Source of the DNA: Bacteroidales bacterium
GTDB lineage: Bacteria > Bacteroidota > Bacteroidia > Bacteroidales > P3
Assembly (NCBI GenBank): GCA_017522255.1
Contig: JAFWZP010000084.1
Span: forward strand, 1-56,530
Direction of reading: 5' to 3'
DNA: 56,530 nt
Shown: piece by piece, positions 39,431 to 49,314 of the stretch
How the letters are laid out: each line of letters starts with the position of its first letter
Position numbering within the stretch: the first letter of the stretch is position 1
Translations under genes and position numbers: made by a program
Notes under the pieces: model-generated
What the model saw: the letters and a program-made list of their open reading frames with translations, nothing else
The model's database searches: none
Told to the model about the DNA's origin: nothing

Positions 39431-40551
39431 TATCGTACAAGTGTGTTTTTTATCTTTGTTTTAATAATGTTTTCTATTTCGTCAACTATCTTGTTTGCAG
39501 CATTTCGTACACCCATAGCACTGCAGGCTTGGCTTAGTGTTTGTTGTTTGTTGTTGTCGTTTATGAGCTCTGTTAGTGTAGGTATAAGCATAGTGTTGGC
39601 ATCTTTGTCAGGTACTATAAGGGCTGCTCCTTTGTTTACCAATGCCATTGCATTTTTTGTTTGATGATCTTCCGATACGTTTGGAGATGGTATCAATATC
39701 GTTGGCTTACCTACTAAGCATAGTTCTGATATAGCTATAGCACCTGCTCTTGATATTATGCAGTCTGCTATAGTGTAGGCTTTGTCCATGGAAGATATAA
39801 ATTCAAATACTTTTATATGTTCTTCAGCATTGGCTTGTTTTACTGATTCTATTGCAGTTTGGTAATACCATTTGCCGGTTTGCCATATAAGTTGAATATC
39901 GTTATTTTTGAAGAAGTCAATGTTTGCATTTATGGCTTCGTTGATAGTGCGTGCTCCCAAACTGCCTCCTACTGATAGTATTGTCTTTTTCGAAGAATTG
40001 AATTTAAAGTATTCGTAGCTTTCTTCCTTGGTTGCGTTGATATATTCGATGCTTTTTCTCACAGGATTGCCTGTAAATATTATTTTTTCTTTTGGGAAGA
40101 AACGATCGAGACCTTCGTAAGCTACGCATATTTTTGTAGCTTTTTGTGCAAGCATTTTATTTGTAAGTCCCGGATATGAATTTTGCTCTTGCAGTATGGT
40201 GGAATATCCCAATTTTGTAGCCATCTTAAGAGTTGGAGCACTAGCATATCCTCCTACACCTATCACAATGTCGGGGTTGAATTGCTTTATAATCTTTTTT
40301 GCCTTAAGTTGACTTTTGATTAGCTTGAACGGCAATGCCAAATTTTTTAAAGTAAGTTTACGTTGCAACCCTACTATAGGCAATCCTTCTATAGGGTAGC
40401 CTGCTGCCGGCACCTTTTCCATTTCCATTTTTCCGATGGCTCCTATAAAAAGAATATCCGATTCGGGGTATCTGTCTTTTATGGCATTGGCTATTGCTAA
40501 TGCAGGGAATATGTGTCCGCCTGTTCCTCCTCCGCTAATTATTGCTTTCAT
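39430..40551 (-). CDS. murG: UDP-GlcNAc transferase MurG (lipid II synthesis)
   Basis: A peripheral GT-B glycosyltransferase that adds GlcNAc to lipid I at the inner face of the membrane. The N-terminal loop SGGGTGGHIFPALAIA (about 6-21) and the second glycine loop VGGSLGARTINEAI fit the family. So does the UDP-GlcNAc-binding segment SRAGAIAISELCLVGKPTILIP, followed by EDHQTKNA. Length (373 residues) is standard. It starts 3 bases after ftsW and overlaps murC. Confidence 0.97.
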   Translation of the reverse strand: MKAIISGGGTGGHIFPALAIANAIKDRYPESDILFIGAIGKMEMEKVPAAGYPIEGLPIVGLQRKLTLKNLALPFKLIKSQLKAKKIIKQFNPDIVIGVGGYASAPTLKMATKLGYSTILQEQNSYPGLTNKMLAQKATKICVAYEGLDRFFPKEKIIFTGNPVRKSIEYINATKEESYEYFKFNSSKKTILSVGGSLGARTINEAINANIDFFKNNDIQLIWQTGKWYYQTAIESVKQANAEEHIKVFEFISSMDKAYTIADCIISRAGAIAISELCLVGKPTILIPSPNVSEDHQTKNAMALVNKGAALIVPDKDANTMLIPTLTELINDNNKQQTLSQACSAMGVRNAANKIVDEIENIIKTKIKNTLVR

Positions 40552-40554
40552 ATT

Positions 40555-41790
40555 TTATTGGTTTTTGTCGTTGTCGTTAATATTTTCTTCTGTTTCTTCT
40601 TCCAAAGCTTTATTATTTTTATTCAATAGTTTGTTTGAGTGTGCTATTGATTGTATTACACCCACTGCACATCCTGATAGTAGGTACGATGTGCCTCCGT
40701 AGCTTATAAAAGGTAGTGTCTGTCCGGTTACCGGCAAGTAGCCTACTGCTACACCCATGTTTATGAGTGCTTGTAAATATATGCTTAATCCTAATCCAGA
40801 CACTGTGAGTATCTTAAATAGATTGTTGCTCTTGCCAGCTATTACAACACATCTATAAAATAGTATTGTATATAACAATAGTATTAGTAATCCTCCAATA
40901 GAACCCAATTCTTCGATAATTATAGCATATATGAAGTCGTTGTGAGATTCGCTTAATAGTCGTCCTTGTATAGTACTGCCCGGGTGGTTCCCGGTAAGCC
41001 CTCCCATTGCAATAGCTCTAAGAGCAATGTTTCGTTGTGTGTTTGCTTCAAGATCATCATTTAGCCATTCAGATATGCGTCCTCCCCATGTGGCAGTACG
41101 CATCACTTCGTCTTTTTTAAGTGTCCCAGTTCCATATTGTTCGCCAAGTGTGTTAAGCCCTATTACAAAAATTGTAGCAGCTATTCCTGCCAATATGATC
41201 CAATATTTTTTGTTTATATTGCCCAAAAACATCATTATAAAACAACAAACAGCTATAATGCCCGCTGTAGATAAGTTTTGCGGAAAAATGGGACAAGCCA
41301 CTAGGGCTATAATGCCGAGTGCTATCCAAAAGGTCTTTTTTTCTTTTATAGTATCTTGAGAATTTGCCAAAAATCGAGCCATGAATAAGATGAGTAGATA
41401 TTTGGCTATTTCGGATGGCTGAAGCTGTCCTAAAAAAGGTATTTCTATCCACCGTCCTGCTGCTTTGCTGCTATAGCCAGATATGTATAAAATCAATGCA
41501 GCCGCAAGTAAAATTATAGAAATGATGTATCCGACCGGTGCTAATTGTTCAAATTTTTGGTAGTTGATATGCGAAATAAAAACAATAACTAAGTAGGTAG
41601 CACAAATAATGGCAAAATGCTTAAATAACAGAAAAAATGTGCTTAAATCTATATTCTGAGCAAATTTTCCAGTGTCGTAAGCAAATTTCCCTATCGAACT
41701 ATATACTTCTATCAACGAAATCAAACTAAGTAGTATAAGTACTACCCATATTATTTTATCGCCTCGTATAAAGCTTTTTGCATTTTTCAT
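40555..41790 (-). CDS. ftsW: FtsW (SEDS family septal peptidoglycan polymerase)
   Basis: A polytopic membrane protein that polymerises lipid II into septal glycan strands together with PBP3/FtsI. About ten hydrophobic segments are visible. Family motifs include RWIEIPFLGQLQPSEIAKYLLILFMARFL, NHPGSTIQGRLLSESHNDFIYAIIIEELGSIGG and the C-terminal PVTGQTLPFISYGGTSYLLSGCAVG. Length (411 residues) is normal, with a short acidic tail EEETEENINDNDK. It starts 20 bases after the murD remnant. Confidence 0.96.
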   Translation of the reverse strand: MKNAKSFIRGDKIIWVVLILLSLISLIEVYSSIGKFAYDTGKFAQNIDLSTFFLLFKHFAIICATYLVIVFISHINYQKFEQLAPVGYIISIILLAAALILYISGYSSKAAGRWIEIPFLGQLQPSEIAKYLLILFMARFLANSQDTIKEKKTFWIALGIIALVACPIFPQNLSTAGIIAVCCFIMMFLGNINKKYWIILAGIAATIFVIGLNTLGEQYGTGTLKKDEVMRTATWGGRISEWLNDDLEANTQRNIALRAIAMGGLTGNHPGSTIQGRLLSESHNDFIYAIIIEELGSIGGLLILLLYTILFYRCVVIAGKSNNLFKILTVSGLGLSIYLQALINMGVAVGYLPVTGQTLPFISYGGTSYLLSGCAVGVIQSIAHSNKLLNKNNKALEEETEENINDNDKNQ

Positions 41791-41810
41791 TGCGGCTATA
41801 TTCTATGTTT

Positions 41811-42350
41811 TTATAAGTCGTAAACCTCGCGTTGAAATTCTTCGCCTTGTTCTTTCATAGGTATGCCATTTTCGCATGCCGGCGAGAATAGAACTGTTGC
41901 ATTTTCAATATCAGAATACAACGCTATATTAACGGCTTCTTTTATCGATTTTACATCGGTTATTGTCGGTATTATTCCCGAAAATACATCATGCAAACGA
42001 CTATTGTCGTTGCCTAAACAGATAAGCATGCGTATTTTGCGTAGAGCCAAAGGTATAAGGGTCGTGAAGTCTGTGGTATTGTTGTCGCCATTGGCTATCC
42101 AAATAACAGCTTTGTCCATTGTTTCGAGTGAATACCAAGTAGCATTAGGTGTGCGCGATATGGCATCGTTGATAAATTCCATACCATGTATGCGTGCTGT
42201 AAATTGTAAACGATATGGTTCTTCGTCAAAATGTAAAAAGCAGTCTCTAAGATTTTTATTTCTTAGTTTTTTTAGTTTGGTTACGTCTATTCCGGCTAAT
42301 CCGGTGTAAACTTTTTCTCTACCTTGAGTTGCTAATGTTTCTATATTCAT
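41811..42350 (-). CDS. Truncated MurD: C-terminal domain only, active site eroded
   Basis: It occupies the exact murD position between mraY and ftsW but has only 179 codons, against about 440 for full MurD. EEPYRLQFTARIHGMEFINDA (about 43-63) and ATVLFSPACENG (about 151-162) match the MurD C-terminal domain. Residues that bind substrate in that domain are lost: the usual NDSKATN reads NDAISRT (61-67), and the usual GG-DKG-D reads ANGDNNTTD (86-94). The N-terminal and ATP-binding domains are absent; only 19 bases separate it from mraY, so they are not frameshifted nearby. The frame is clean with its own ATG. It is probably a maintained, non-catalytic remnant with real MurD elsewhere in the genome. 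Confidence 0.8.
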   Translation of the reverse strand: MNIETLATQGREKVYTGLAGIDVTKLKKLRNKNLRDCFLHFDEEPYRLQFTARIHGMEFINDAISRTPNATWYSLETMDKAVIWIANGDNNTTDFTTLIPLALRKIRMLICLGNDNSRLHDVFSGIIPTITDVKSIKEAVNIALYSDIENATVLFSPACENGIPMKEQGEEFQREVYDL

Positions 42351-42369
42351 AATTATTATACTATTTTTA

Positions 42370-43623
42370 TTATCGAAGTTTTAATGTTATTATCGTTATT
42401 ATTGCTAATACAATTCCTATCAAAAAGAATCGTTGCACCAACTTTTGTTCAGGTATTCCTTTCTTTTGATAGTGGTGATGTATAGGAGCCATAAGGAAAA
42501 TTCTGCGTCCTTCTCCATACTTCTTTTTGGTGTATTTGAAATATGATCGTTGTATTATTACCGACAAATTTTCTATCACAAAAATACCACAAAGTATTGG
42601 AATGAGTAATTCTTTTCGGATAAGGATAGCGAATACTGCTATTATGCCTCCCAATGCCAACGAACCGGTGTCACCCATAAATATTTCGGCAGGGTGTGTA
42701 TTGTACCACAAAAAACCAATGGTAGCACCCACAAATGCCGATATAAATATTGTAAGCTCGCCTATGTTTGGTAAAAACATTATGTTTAAGTAGTTCGAGA
42801 ATATTATATTTCCCGACACCCATGCCAATATGGCCAATGTACTACCAATTATCGCCGATGTCCCCGTGGCAAGCCCATCTATTCCATCGGTAAGGTTCGC
42901 GGCATTGGATACAGCTGTTACTATAAATATTACTATTACTACAAATATCACCCAAACCCAGTTTTTTGTCCAATCGCCCATCCACGATATCAGATCGGCA
43001 TAGTCAAATTCATTATCTTTTACGAAGGGTATGGTTGTTTTTGTTGATTTGATTGGATGTTCGACAAATTCTTTTTTTGCTTTTTCGTAGTTTTTGTCAA
43101 TGTTTACATTATGAGTTTCAACATAAGTTTCTACTGATCTGCGTTCCTTTATGGTTATATCGGGGTGAAACATTATTATAAGACCTACTATAAGACCAAG
43201 TCCTACTTGTCCCAATATTTTATATTTGCCGGAAAGTCCTTCTTTGTTCTTTTTGAATACCTTTATATAGTCGTCCAAAAAACCTAATAGTCCCAACCAT
43301 ATAGTTGTAATAATCATTACTATTACATATATGTTGTCTATTTTGGCAAAAAGTAGGGTAGGTATCAATATTGCTGCAAGAATTATGATGCCTCCCATTG
43401 TTGGTGTACCCTCTTTTTGCTTTTGACCTTCGAGACCTAAATCTCTTACTGTTTCGCCTATTTGCTTCTTTCGTAGATATTTTATTATGGGCTTTCCAAA
43501 AACCACTGTTATAATCAACGATGCTATTGCTGCCATTGCAGCACGAAATGAGATGTATTGGAATACACCTGCTCCCGGTAAATCAAATGCTTTGTCAAGC
43601 CAATCGAATAAGTAGTATAGCAT
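42370..43623 (-). CDS. mraY: MraY, phospho-MurNAc-pentapeptide translocase
   Basis: Transfers phospho-MurNAc-pentapeptide to undecaprenyl phosphate, making lipid I at the inner membrane. Motifs include [48 protein letters not shown] (catalytic aspartates), [12 protein letters not shown] and the C-terminal [25 protein letters not shown]. At 417 residues it is longer than the roughly 360 of Proteobacteria, owing to a charged insert near residues 165-205 that is normal in Bacteroidota. It follows murE by about 10 bases. Confidence 0.97.
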   Translation of the reverse strand: MLYYLFDWLDKAFDLPGAGVFQYISFRAAMAAIASLIITVVFGKPIIKYLRKKQIGETVRDLGLEGQKQKEGTPTMGGIIILAAILIPTLLFAKIDNIYVIVMIITTIWLGLLGFLDDYIKVFKKNKEGLSGKYKILGQVGLGLIVGLIIMFHPDITIKERRSVETYVETHNVNIDKNYEKAKKEFVEHPIKSTKTTIPFVKDNEFDYADLISWMGDWTKNWVWVIFVVIVIFIVTAVSNAANLTDGIDGLATGTSAIIGSTLAILAWVSGNIIFSNYLNIMFLPNIGELTIFISAFVGATIGFLWYNTHPAEIFMGDTGSLALGGIIAVFAILIRKELLIPILCGIFVIENLSVIIQRSYFKYTKKKYGEGRRIFLMAPIHHHYQKKGIPEQKLVQRFFLIGIVLAIITIITLKLR

Positions 43624-43632
43624 AGTGTTGTC

Positions 43633-45075
43633 TTATTTTAGTATATTAATTAATTCTTCTTTGTCGTCGAAATGTTGTTTTACACCATTTATATCTTGAT
43701 ATTTTTCGTGTCCTTTACCTGCCACTAGTATTATGTCGCCATCTTGAGCTAATTTACAAGCTGTTTTTATGGCTTGTTGTCGGTTGGTGATGCGTATGGT
43801 TTTTTCTTTTAAAGAGTTGTTGAGTCCGGCTTCCATATCATCAAGTATCTTTTCGGGGTCTTCGGTGCGAGGGTTGTCGGATGTAAGTATCAAAGTGTCG
43901 CTCATTTTGGCTGCTGTCTCTGCCATTATGGGGCGTTTGGTGGTGTCTCTGTCGCCACCGCAACCAACCACGGTTATAAGTTTTTGACTTTCGAAACGTA
44001 TGTCGTTTATTGTTTGTAATACATTTTTTAAAGCATCGGGAGTGTGAGCATAGTCTACAATAGCTGTTTTGCCTTGTCCATTTACGTATTCAAATCGACC
44101 TTCGGCAGCTTGTAAATTACTTAGTTGTGTAAGGACTTCTATTTCATCTATTCCGCATAGTCGGGCAGTGGCATAGATTGCCAAAAGGTTGTAGGCATTA
44201 AAGCGTCCTACTAGTCGAGTCCATACTTCCTTTCTATTAATGCTTATCAGTATGCCTTGGAATGTGTTTTCTAATATCTTGCCATTAAAGTCAGCTATTT
44301 CTTGGATGCTGTAGGTATATTTTTTTGCATTTGTGTTTTGCAGCATTACAAGACCATTGCGGTCGTCGATATTGGTAAGTGCGAATGCCGTTGCAGGCAA
44401 ATTATCGAAAAACAATTTTTTTGCACTTATGTATTCGGCAAATGTTTTATGAAAATCAAGATGATCGTGTGTTATATTGCTGAAAATGGCTCCATAAAAT
44501 TGAAGACCTTCTATTCGTGCTTGAACTATAGAGTGCGAACTTACTTCCATGAAGCAGTACTCACAACCATTGTCGACCATTTCTGATAATAGTTTGTTTA
44601 GTGCTACTGCATCGGGTGTAGTGTGGGTCGATGGCGTTTCTTTTTCGTTGATTTTATTTACTATTGTTGAAATAAGTCCGCTGTTATATCCTATTTGACG
44701 GAATAATTTGTGTAGGAGTGTTACGGTGGTTGTTTTGCCATTGGTCCCGGTTATGCCTATGAGTTTAAGTTTTTTCGATGGATTGCCATAAAATGTTGAT
44801 GCTATTAATCCCAAGGCTTTGCTACTATTTTCAGTTTTGATGTACACTACGTCTGTTTTAATATCAGCAGGTAGTTGTTGACACACTATAGCTTTAGCTC
44901 CTTTTTCGATGGCCGAAGCTATGTAGTTGTGTCCATCAACGTGTACTCCCGACTGGGCAACAAACAACGCTCCCTCGTGTATGTTACGCGAGTCGAAAGT
45001 AATTTGTGTTATTTCTATATTGCGATTGTTTATTATTTCGCAGTCTATCTTGTATAGTAGGTCGTTTAATTTCAT
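43633..45075 (-). CDS. murE: UDP-MurNAc-tripeptide ligase MurE (meso-DAP type)
   Basis: Adds the third amino acid to UDP-MurNAc-L-Ala-D-Glu in the cytosol. The ATP loop GTNGKTT is at 110-116 and the UDP/carbamylated-lysine region HTTPDAVALN ... EVSSHSI is intact. The C-terminal motif DNPRTEDP at about 400-407 is the DNPR signature of meso-diaminopimelate selection. Length (480 residues) is normal. Its ATG overlaps the ftsI stop codon (TAATG), which implies translational coupling. Confidence 0.97.
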   Translation of the reverse strand: MKLNDLLYKIDCEIINNRNIEITQITFDSRNIHEGALFVAQSGVHVDGHNYIASAIEKGAKAIVCQQLPADIKTDVVYIKTENSSKALGLIASTFYGNPSKKLKLIGITGTNGKTTTVTLLHKLFRQIGYNSGLISTIVNKINEKETPSTHTTPDAVALNKLLSEMVDNGCEYCFMEVSSHSIVQARIEGLQFYGAIFSNITHDHLDFHKTFAEYISAKKLFFDNLPATAFALTNIDDRNGLVMLQNTNAKKYTYSIQEIADFNGKILENTFQGILISINRKEVWTRLVGRFNAYNLLAIYATARLCGIDEIEVLTQLSNLQAAEGRFEYVNGQGKTAIVDYAHTPDALKNVLQTINDIRFESQKLITVVGCGGDRDTTKRPIMAETAAKMSDTLILTSDNPRTEDPEKILDDMEAGLNNSLKEKTIRITNRQQAIKTACKLAQDGDIILVAGKGHEKYQDINGVKQHFDDKEELINILK

Positions 45076-47465
45076 TAGTTTTTTTCGTCGTTTATTGTTG
45101 TATTTATTCTTTTTTCTATAGGTATGTTTTTTCTCGAAGTTATGCCAAGTCGTAGATGTATTTTGCTTCCTTTTTTGTATGAACTAAAAGGCTTGAGTGA
45201 CTGTTCCACCACTTTGCCACGACCCGAAAATGTTACTTTCAATCCCATTTTCTCGAGCATATACATGGCGTCTTTTATTGTCATACCATAGCAATCAGGT
45301 ACAGAACCAATCCGTGGTTTGTAGGCTCTATAGGCCATAATGTCGTTGCTGTCGATATAGCATTCGCTCCACAATTCGGTATTGTTTCGGTATTCGTTTT
45401 CGATATCTATTGCTTCAAAGAAGCTTTTTATTTCACTGTTATTTCCTTTTGTTATAAAAGGTTTTTGTTTCTCTTCGGCGGTGGTTATATGCATTTCGCT
45501 ATCTAGCATTGTTCCGCACACTCTATCAGCCAAGTTTTTGAATACCGGAGCTGCTATTTCACCGCCATGTTGTTTGTTCTTTTTAGGGTTGGTTATTACC
45601 ACTATACACGAATATTTTGGGTCATCGGCCGGGAAATATCCGGCAAACGATGCTCTGTATTTCATGTGGCTTTTGCCTTTTTGTGCATAGTTTATTTGTG
45701 AGGTGCCTGTTTTCCCGGCTATGCCGTAGGGTGTTTTCGACAATCGGCGTGCCGATCCATTTTCCACCACTCCAACAAGCATCGAATGTATCTTATTGAG
45801 AGTTTGTTGCGAACATATCTTCTCTTTTATTACCACAGGCTCTATTTTTTTTATTGTAGAATTGATGTCTCGTATTTCGCTACAAAATAGTGGTTTTACC
45901 ATTTTGCCATTGTTGGCTATAGCATTGTAGAATGTCAGCAATTGCAGTGCAGTAAAGTTTGAAGCGTATCCGTAGGCAAATGTCAAAAAGTTGCGGTCGG
46001 GACCAAAGTCGTCGCTTATTTTAGGCATAGGCTCGCCACCAATATTGAGATCGATGTTTAGTTTTTTGTATGGCAAAAAACGTTGTACTTCATTTGCAAA
46101 ACCCTGACGGTTATCTTTATAAAAATCCCAAACAGGTTGGCATGTGCCCACGTTTGATGATATTTCGAATGAGCGTTTCATCGAAATGGTGTCTATAGAT
46201 GTTTTGTTTACATCGTGTATTATCGATTCTTTATTTTTGGGGTTGAATTGTTTTGTTCCCGTTGGTACCAAATACGAAGTGTCGCACAATTCGTTTTCGA
46301 GCAATACCATTGCGGTAACGGTTTTGAATGTCGAACCCGGATCATACAAGTCTAAGCAGGCGGTGTTTCGTATTTCGCGATATCCTATTGTTGAGTCGAT
46401 GTAATTGAGGTTGCTTATCGCTCTTATATATCCTGTTTTTACTTCCATAAGTACCACACAACCATAGTCGGCTTCGTTTTCTATCAGACATTTACGTAGC
46501 GACGATTCGGCAAGATCTTGCAAACGAGTGTCGATAGTGGACACTATGTCGTTGCCATCTATAGCTCTGCGTTGTTCTTCGTCATCCATAGGTATCCAAA
46601 CGCCTCGCGTTAATAGTCTGACTTTACGTTTGCCTTGTTGTCCTCTTAGATAGGTGTCGTAAAAGTCGTCTAATCCTCGGTATTTTATAGTGTCTATTTT
46701 TTCTTTTTTACCATTGGATTTTGTTATTTCTTTTTGGTCTACCACGGCAAATCCTATGGTGTGACGTGCCAAGTTGCCGTATGGATTTAAACGAACAGAA
46801 CGCTCGTCAACTATCACTGCACGACGGAACTGGTAGCTTCTGTTTAAAGTATCGTAGCGGAATTTGATAACGTCTTTAGTGCTCTGTTGTCTAATAGTAG
46901 TTGTGTCAGGTTTTCCGTTTTTACCTCTTTTCTTTTCAGGTATTTGGCGACAAAGTATAGGAAATGTTTTCATCTCCTGCAGTTGATCGTAGCTGATGTT
47001 TCGTTGTATAGGATAACGACGACTTTTGGCCTTGCGTCCGGTTGTTAGTCCAGATAAATATTCTTCGGCTGTTTTGTCTTTAAATAAGTCGGCAAGGTTT
47101 TTGCATAGTTCTTCTATATCTTGGTTGAACACCGAATCGGGAATCATAGGTATAGATTCATACTCGGGTTCGTTTCCTTTTCTGTTGATGTTTTTTTGTT
47201 TGTGTTCGCCAAGGTCAATATATACATCGTATATAGGTAGCGATGTCGATAATATTTTTCCGTCGGCAGAATATATAGTGCCACGATGAGCCTCTACATC
47301 TTCCCATCGTATGCTGTTTTTTTCGGCATTTTTGCGATGTATTTCCACATCGCGTACTTGTGCGTTAAAGATATTGTATATTATAGGTACACAAAATCCC
47401 AACACCAATACCAAGAGTATAACTCCAAGCTGGACTATTATATTTTTGTTATTATCGTTGTTCAT
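45075..47465 (-). CDS. ftsI: Septal penicillin-binding protein (PBP3/FtsI type) with PASTA domain
   Basis: A transpeptidase that cross-links septal peptidoglycan in partnership with FtsW. One N-terminal membrane helix (about 8-31) anchors it. The dimerisation domain includes RGTIYSADGKILSTSLPIYDV. The catalytic triad is intact: STFK at about 378-381, SSN at 436-438 and KTGT at 585-588. A C-terminal PASTA repeat (about 735-785, VPDCYGMTIKDAMYMLEKMGLKV) is typical of this phylum. At 796 residues it is long; a basic, low-complexity insert (about 177-200, EKKRGKNGKPDTTT) lies in the non-catalytic part. It is preceded by the ftsL-like gene 6 bases away. Confidence 0.95.
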   Translation of the reverse strand: MNNDNNKNIIVQLGVILLVLVLGFCVPIIYNIFNAQVRDVEIHRKNAEKNSIRWEDVEAHRGTIYSADGKILSTSLPIYDVYIDLGEHKQKNINRKGNEPEYESIPMIPDSVFNQDIEELCKNLADLFKDKTAEEYLSGLTTGRKAKSRRYPIQRNISYDQLQEMKTFPILCRQIPEKKRGKNGKPDTTTIRQQSTKDVIKFRYDTLNRSYQFRRAVIVDERSVRLNPYGNLARHTIGFAVVDQKEITKSNGKKEKIDTIKYRGLDDFYDTYLRGQQGKRKVRLLTRGVWIPMDDEEQRRAIDGNDIVSTIDTRLQDLAESSLRKCLIENEADYGCVVLMEVKTGYIRAISNLNYIDSTIGYREIRNTACLDLYDPGSTFKTVTAMVLLENELCDTSYLVPTGTKQFNPKNKESIIHDVNKTSIDTISMKRSFEISSNVGTCQPVWDFYKDNRQGFANEVQRFLPYKKLNIDLNIGGEPMPKISDDFGPDRNFLTFAYGYASNFTALQLLTFYNAIANNGKMVKPLFCSEIRDINSTIKKIEPVVIKEKICSQQTLNKIHSMLVGVVENGSARRLSKTPYGIAGKTGTSQINYAQKGKSHMKYRASFAGYFPADDPKYSCIVVITNPKKNKQHGGEIAAPVFKNLADRVCGTMLDSEMHITTAEEKQKPFITKGNNSEIKSFFEAIDIENEYRNNTELWSECYIDSNDIMAYRAYKPRIGSVPDCYGMTIKDAMYMLEKMGLKVTFSGRGKVVEQSLKPFSSYKKGSKIHLRLGITSRKNIPIEKRINTTINDEKN

Positions 47466-47471
47466 CTTGGT

Positions 47472-47888
47472 TTAATCTTTTTTTATTATTACTTTTGATG
47501 GACGATCGGTAGATTGCTGTATGCCTTGCGACTCTAATTTCTTGCTCATTTCGCTGATTTTTATCAGATTTACATAGTCGCACTCTACTTGAATTTTATG
47601 TATTTGTAATTCATCAATTTCTTTTTGTAAATCTTTTATCTCTATTGATGTTTGTTCTATATAGTATCGGTTCGACACCATTGCTATAGAGTATATTACT
47701 ATCATTATCAATAAAGGGGTTTGCGATAGCATGAACTTTTCCACCAAAATGCGACCTCCAATGATGTCGATAAAACGTATTCTTTGTTTTTTCGAATCAT
47801 TGTTTGGGTTATTTTGGTTGTTAGACACGTCGTTGCCCAATTGTTTGTTCTTGATATATTTCTTATATATGTTCGAAATTTTTATCAT
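47472..47888 (-). CDS. ftsL: FtsL-like divisome protein
   Basis: This 138-residue bitopic protein has a charged, asparagine-rich cytosolic N-terminus (about 1-50) and one membrane helix (TPLLIMIVIYSIAMVSNRYY, about 57-76). A periplasmic coiled coil follows (about 78-125, EIKDLQKEIDELQIHKIQVECDYVNL). Position between rsmH and the septal PBP is where ftsL sits in most dcw clusters, and the topology fits; FtsL sequence is poorly conserved, so the call rests on topology and place. It would bridge FtsQ/FtsB-type proteins and FtsW-FtsI. Confidence 0.8.
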   Translation of the reverse strand: MIKISNIYKKYIKNKQLGNDVSNNQNNPNNDSKKQRIRFIDIIGGRILVEKFMLSQTPLLIMIVIYSIAMVSNRYYIEQTSIEIKDLQKEIDELQIHKIQVECDYVNLIKISEMSKKLESQGIQQSTDRPSKVIIKKD

Positions 47889-47894
47889 GCTATC

Positions 47895-48794
47895 CTATTT
47901 TTTTTCTGCTATTCTTAATTTTGCACTTCTTGATCTATTGTTTTCTTGTAGTTCTTCGTCTGATGGCGTTATGGGTTTGCGAGTAATGGGTTTTAGGCTT
48001 GTTATCATGTTGCCATAAAAATCTTTTTCTATATTGCCTTCTATGTTTCCCGATTTTATTAGATTTTTTACCATTCGATCTTCGAGGGAGTGGTATGATA
48101 TTACTACTAGTCGGCCGCCTGGATTTAGTATATCCACAGCTTGTTTTAGCATCATTTCCAATGCTTCCAATTCAGCGTTTACTTCTATGCGAAGAGCTTG
48201 AAACATCATGGCCAAATATTTGTTTTCTTGGTTGCGAGGTATGTATTTCTCCACTGCTTTGCATAGTTCAAATGTTGTTTCGATGGTTTTTTGTTGTCGT
48301 GCAGCGACTATAGCATTGGCTATGCGTCCGGCATTTGGCATTTCGCCGTATAGTGATAGTATTTCTTTTAGTCTTGTTTCGCTTTCGCTGTTTACAATGT
48401 CTTTGGCTGTTTGTTTTTGTCGTTGATCCATACGTAGGTCGAGGGCTGCATCAAAGCGTATCGAAAAACCACGTTGGCCTTCGTCGAATTGGTGGCTCGA
48501 CACTCCAAGGTCGGCAAGCAAACCATCTATTTTTCTTACTCCTTCTAGTCGTAAAAAACTTTTTAGGTACTTAAAATTTTCGTGGATAAGTGTAAATCTG
48601 TTATCATCTATGTTGTTTGCTAATGCATCAGAATCTTGGTCAAAGGCATATAACCGACCTCGCTCGCTTAGTTGTTGCAATATACTACGCGAATGTCCGC
48701 CACCACCAAAGGTTACGTCAACGTATATTCCATCGGGGTTTATTGATAACCCATCTATGCTTTCGGTTAATAATACCGGCGAATGATAACTCAT
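47895..48794 (-). CDS. rsmH: 16S rRNA (cytosine1402-N4)-methyltransferase RsmH
   Basis: Methylates N4 of C1402 in 16S rRNA, tuning start-codon fidelity. The SAM-binding motif YVDVTFGGGGHSRSIL lies near 22-37. LADLGVSSHQFDEGQRGFSIRFDAALDLRMD and GGRLVVISYHSLEDRMVKN are family signatures, and the C-terminal NRSRSAKLRIAEK is complete. Length (299 residues) is normal. Formerly mraW, it is the second gene of the cluster, 14 bases after mraZ, as in most bacteria. Confidence 0.97.
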   Translation of the reverse strand: MSYHSPVLLTESIDGLSINPDGIYVDVTFGGGGHSRSILQQLSERGRLYAFDQDSDALANNIDDNRFTLIHENFKYLKSFLRLEGVRKIDGLLADLGVSSHQFDEGQRGFSIRFDAALDLRMDQRQKQTAKDIVNSESETRLKEILSLYGEMPNAGRIANAIVAARQQKTIETTFELCKAVEKYIPRNQENKYLAMMFQALRIEVNAELEALEMMLKQAVDILNPGGRLVVISYHSLEDRMVKNLIKSGNIEGNIEKDFYGNMITSLKPITRKPITPSDEELQENNRSRSAKLRIAEKK

Positions 48795-48808
48795 TATATA
48801 TCTCGAAA

Positions 48809-49273
48809 TTATAAGGTTTCACTATTTGTATTTACACCCAAACGATTGTTTACAAGACTGGCATAATCAGTCTCTTCTCCATTCATGCGGGTGTATTTGT
48901 CGTAATCCCAAATTTCGATAAAATTACCTGTCGCTGTTAAAACTATGTCTTTTGCATTTTTTATGCACGATTTCTGCTCGGCAGGAATCAGCAGACGGTC
49001 GTTTGTGTCAAGTTCTATGATGTTGCCATCGGTAAGTTTGCGAAGAAGTTTTCGGTCTTCGATGTTGTAAGGATTCAGATTCTTTTGCAAAAATTCTACC
49101 TCTTCTTGAAAAGATGCGTAGGTCCATAGTTCCAAACACTCGGCATAGATACTTTGGCGTATAACAAAACGACCATCTTCCGAACTCGGAAGTTGGCGTT
49201 TCAACGCAATTGGGAACTTGAATCGCCCATTGTTATCTATTCTACAATATTCTTTACCAAGTATTAACGACAT
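48809..49273 (-). CDS. mraZ: MraZ, transcriptional regulator of the dcw cluster
   Basis: A small AbrB-like DNA-binding protein that regulates its own operon. Two repeats of the MraZ fold are visible: DNNGRFKFPIALKRQL (about 13-28) and DTNDRLLIPAEQKSCI (about 89-104), each with the D---R---P core. The second is followed by KDIVLTATGNFIEIWDYDKY. Length (154 residues) is usual. It is the first gene of the cluster; boxes with TGG on a 10-bp phase lie just upstream, consistent with autoregulation. Confidence 0.95.
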   Translation of the reverse strand: MSLILGKEYCRIDNNGRFKFPIALKRQLPSSEDGRFVIRQSIYAECLELWTYASFQEEVEFLQKNLNPYNIEDRKLLRKLTDGNIIELDTNDRLLIPAEQKSCIKNAKDIVLTATGNFIEIWDYDKYTRMNGEETDYASLVNNRLGVNTNSETL

Positions 49274-49296
49274 TTTTATCTACTCTTTTTCAATTT

Positions 49297-49305
49297 GTAA
49301 AGGTA
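49297..49305 (-). promoter_or_regulatory. Candidate -7 region of the dcw cluster (TACCTTTAC)
   Basis: On the minus strand TACCTTTA is one base off TAnnTTTG and lies 24 bases before the mraZ ATG. The -33 element is not clear. The TGG boxes at 49315-49369 lie directly upstream, where a repressor could block polymerase. Confidence 0.4.
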
Positions 49306-49314
49306 CGAATAATT

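Noticed and set aside
41811..42370. MurD split by a frameshift with its N-terminus nearby
   Set aside because: Only 19 bases separate it from mraY; there is no room for the missing two domains.
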